A DNA stretch of 47,383 bases from a virus. The stretch covers positions 1-47,383 of IMG/VR virus record IMGVR_UViG_3300042556_002127, one strand, 5' to 3'. The notes under the pieces were generated by a model. It was not told the origin of the DNA and searched no databases. It was given only the letters and a program-made list of their open reading frames with translations. A program made the translations under genes and the position numbers. This document shows, piece after piece, positions 45,692 through 47,383 of this stretch (positions are counted from its first letter, which is position 1; every line of letters begins with the position of its first letter).

Positions 45692-46533
45692 GGCGCGACC
45701 TCAGTGATGTAGCGCGTCACAAACGGGATCGTCCAGTGGCCGTCGTAATCAGCCGTAATGCGCGTGGGGTCAAAGTGCGCGCCCTCGCCACGCATCTTGT
45801 AGAGCAGCCCCTCACCCGAGGTTGCATTGACGCGGTCAATCAGCGAGAAGGGCAGCGTCGCGCGGCAGTGCTTGAAGAAGTGCTCCCACGTCCACGTCAC
45901 CTTCGTCGCAGCACCGACGTTGGCGATGCGGACGGCCGTGCCGCCGACCTCTTGGCTGACGGCGTACTCCGCATCGGTGGGGCCGCTCAGCGTCTCAAAG
46001 GGCTGCACCCAGTCGCGGTATACGGGGAGCTCGTCGGGGTGCGTGCTGTACGCCTGCCCGTTGTCGCTTTCCGCGTACGCGATGCGTCCTGCGGGCTCAT
46101 ACGTCTCGTGCACCTGCGACTGGCCTGCGAGGCGCGAGATGATGAGGTAGCGCGGCCTGCGCGTGCTTGTGTAGCTGTTCGCGCCGCTTAGGTTCGATGA
46201 CGCGTCAAAACCGAGGATCGCGGCCATCGCAGCGCCCTGCGCGCCGCTCCACGTCACCGTGAAATTCGACGCGGCGCTGAGCCCATACTCGCACTCCTGC
46301 GGGTCGAAGCCGACGACGAGTCCTGATATCAGCGCGGCAGCACTCGTCGCGAACGGGCTGATAGACACGCCATCGGCCGCTGTCGCCGTGAACGCACCGT
46401 GCATATACGCGCCCGACGTAAATCCAAGGTTGCCGGCTAGCGATCCGCCGAACACCGCCGCGTTGCTGCCGCTGACGGTGCCGAGATTCAGCGTCGCGAA
46501 GTCGAACGCTGCGCTGTAAAGGTCACGCGGCAT
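45688..46533 (-). CDS. Distal tail protein-like protein
   Basis: ATG 46533 (TGATG with the tape-measure stop) gives 281 aa, beginning MPRDLYSAAFDFATLNLGTV. The protein is beta-rich, with RRPRYLIISRLAGQSQVHET and a C-terminal DYDGHWTIPFVTRYITEVAP. Its place between the tape measure and the large hub gene matches Dit-type distal tail proteins that join tube and tip. The mid-protein EYAVSQEVGGTAVRIANVG also fits a beta-sandwich. Role inferred from position. Confidence 0.6.
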   Translation of the reverse strand: MPRDLYSAAFDFATLNLGTVSGSNAAVFGGSLAGNLGFTSGAYMHGAFTATAADGVSISPFATSAAALISGLVVGFDPQECEYGLSAASNFTVTWSGAQGAAMAAILGFDASSNLSGANSYTSTRRPRYLIISRLAGQSQVHETYEPAGRIAYAESDNGQAYSTHPDELPVYRDWVQPFETLSGPTDAEYAVSQEVGGTAVRIANVGAATKVTWTWEHFFKHCRATLPFSLIDRVNATSGEGLLYKMRGEGAHFDPTRITADYDGHWTIPFVTRYITEVAP

Positions 46534-47383
46534 CACATCCCTCGCCCGAGACGACCGTGCGCCTCGCTGATCATGCCGCTGATATCGCGCCCGAGCTGCG
46601 CGCGGTCTGCAGCGTACACGAGCCCGCTGCTGCCCCAGTTGATGACGACCGTGGTGCCTGCGCCCTCAGCCGTGCCAGGCGTCAGCGCTGGCCCGCCAGT
46701 GGCCGCTGCGGGCGCGCCACCGCCTCCACCGCCACCGCCAAACGCGCCGCTCGATGCGCCGACGACGCCTGCTGCGACGCCGACAGCGGCCCACTTTGCA
46801 GCCGCCGCGAAGTGACCAGCCGCTGTCGGTGAGCCGACCGCGAGCGCGCTGATGCCGAGCGCGGTCTGCTTCAAGCCCTGCACGATGGCCTCCGTGGTCA
46901 GCGCGCGTGCGACGTCGCGCACCATGCCGAGCGCGGCTTCGCCCATGCTCTTAGAGCCGTCGAGCCACGCGGAAACGCTGGACGAGAACGCGCTTTCGAG
47001 CGCGCTAAACACCGCGTCGTTGATCTCCTGCATCCGTGCCGCTTGCTCTTCAGCAAGACGCAGCTGCTCGTCCATGCGCTCTTTTTCGAGGCGCGCGCGT
47101 TCTTCATTCAACTGCGTCGCGATCTCAATTGAACGGTCCTTCGCGGCGCTCTGCTCTTCGATTTCGAGCTCACGCATCATGCGTCGAACGTCGGCCTCTG
47201 TCGCCATGTCCTCCTCGAGACGCGCGAGCTCACGCTGCGCAGCCTCCGAGTCGTAACCCATCGGCGTCGTCGCTGGCGCTTCGGCTGCTGCGGCACGACC
47301 ACCGCCACCGCGTCCTCCCGGCGTAGCGCCAATGCGGCCCTGACCTTCGGCCTCCTCGACCATTGCAGCGATTGCGGCGCGAC
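46533..47383 (-). CDS. Tape measure protein, C-terminal part (joins 1-866)
   Basis: This is the second part of the 529-aa tape measure; in the linear window it runs from the right edge to TGA 46533. It has a long charged coiled coil (DMATEADVRRMMRELEIEEQ; QLNEERARLEKERMDEQLRL), then an Ala/Ser-rich helical region with ALTTEAIVQGLKQTALGIS. A Gly-rich stretch (FGGGGGGGGAPAAATGG) follows before the end VYAADRAQLGRDISGMISEA. The last 127 bases duplicate the start of the window, so the 47257-47383 part is counted once. See 1-866 for the start. Confidence 0.8.
   Translation of the reverse strand, partial: RAAIAAMVEEAEGQGRIGATPGGRGGGGRAAAAEAPATTPMGYDSEAAQRELARLEEDMATEADVRRMMRELEIEEQSAAKDRSIEIATQLNEERARLEKERMDEQLRLAEEQAARMQEINDAVFSALESAFSSSVSAWLDGSKSMGEAALGMVRDVARALTTEAIVQGLKQTALGISALAVGSPTAAGHFAAAAKWAAVGVAAGVVGASSGAFGGGGGGGGAPAAATGGPALTPGTAEGAGTTVVINWGSSGLVYAADRAQLGRDISGMISEAHGRLGRGM
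47257..47383. repeat. Terminal direct repeat, right copy
   Basis: Identical to 1-127. It marks the closure point of the circular map, inside the tape-measure gene. Confidence 0.95.

Overview
The window is one complete, circularly permuted tailed-phage genome. The first 127 bases are repeated exactly at the end (1-127 = 47257-47383), and joining the copies rebuilds one uninterrupted tape-measure gene across the junction. This gives a circular map of about 47,256 bp. The DNA is GC-rich, genes are packed with ATGA, GTGA or TGATG overlaps, Shine-Dalgarno sites are mostly good, and promoters look sigma70-like. The head genes are of the Mu type (DUF935 portal, MuF, nested protease/scaffold, gpT capsid, gp36-like and gpG-like connectors). 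There is a tail-tube protein and a 529-aa tape measure but no sheath, so a siphovirus with a short tail is most likely. A lipobox protein beside holin-like and spanin-like genes favours a Gram-negative, high-GC host, but the host cannot be named. I see no integrase, transposase, CI-like repressor, DNA polymerase or primase.

There are two opposed transcription blocks. They diverge at about 24.12-24.30 kb, a short AT-rich region with an inverted-repeat operator and a strong promoter. They converge on a hairpin terminator at 34.64-34.68 kb. The minus-strand block reads leftward: ribbon-helix-helix regulators, an exported protein, a ParB-like protein, an SF2 helicase, a cytosine-5 DNA methyltransferase embedded in four paralogous zinc-finger genes, a RusA resolvase and an HTH protein. 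It then reads terminase, portal, MuF, protease/scaffold, capsid, connectors, tail tube, tail chaperones and tape measure. Across the junction it continues with tail tip, receptor-binding candidates, lysis genes (coiled-coil membrane protein, holin-like, lipoprotein, amidase) and repeat-rich structural genes. The plus-strand block reads rightward: small early genes sharing a leader, a RecT-like annealase, SSB, a winged-helix DNA-binding protein and coiled-coil proteins, ending in a CRISPR-Cas effector operon.

The main discovery is that operon (30319-34629): csf1-like, cas11-like, csf2/cas7-like, csf3/cas5-like, a CysH/PAPS-reductase-like gene and a cas6/csf5-like gene. The order csf1-cas11-csf2-csf3-cysH is that of type IV-B CRISPR-Cas. 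Here it sits on a phage, has an added Cas6-like gene, and has no DinG (csf4), no nuclease, no adaptation genes and no CRISPR array that I could see.

Other notable points are a probable programmed -1 frameshift at CCCTTTC that would fuse portal to MuF, the same heptamer in the tail-chaperone pair, the tandem zinc-finger family around the methyltransferase, a structured RNA after the capsid gene, and several small genes that are easy to miss.
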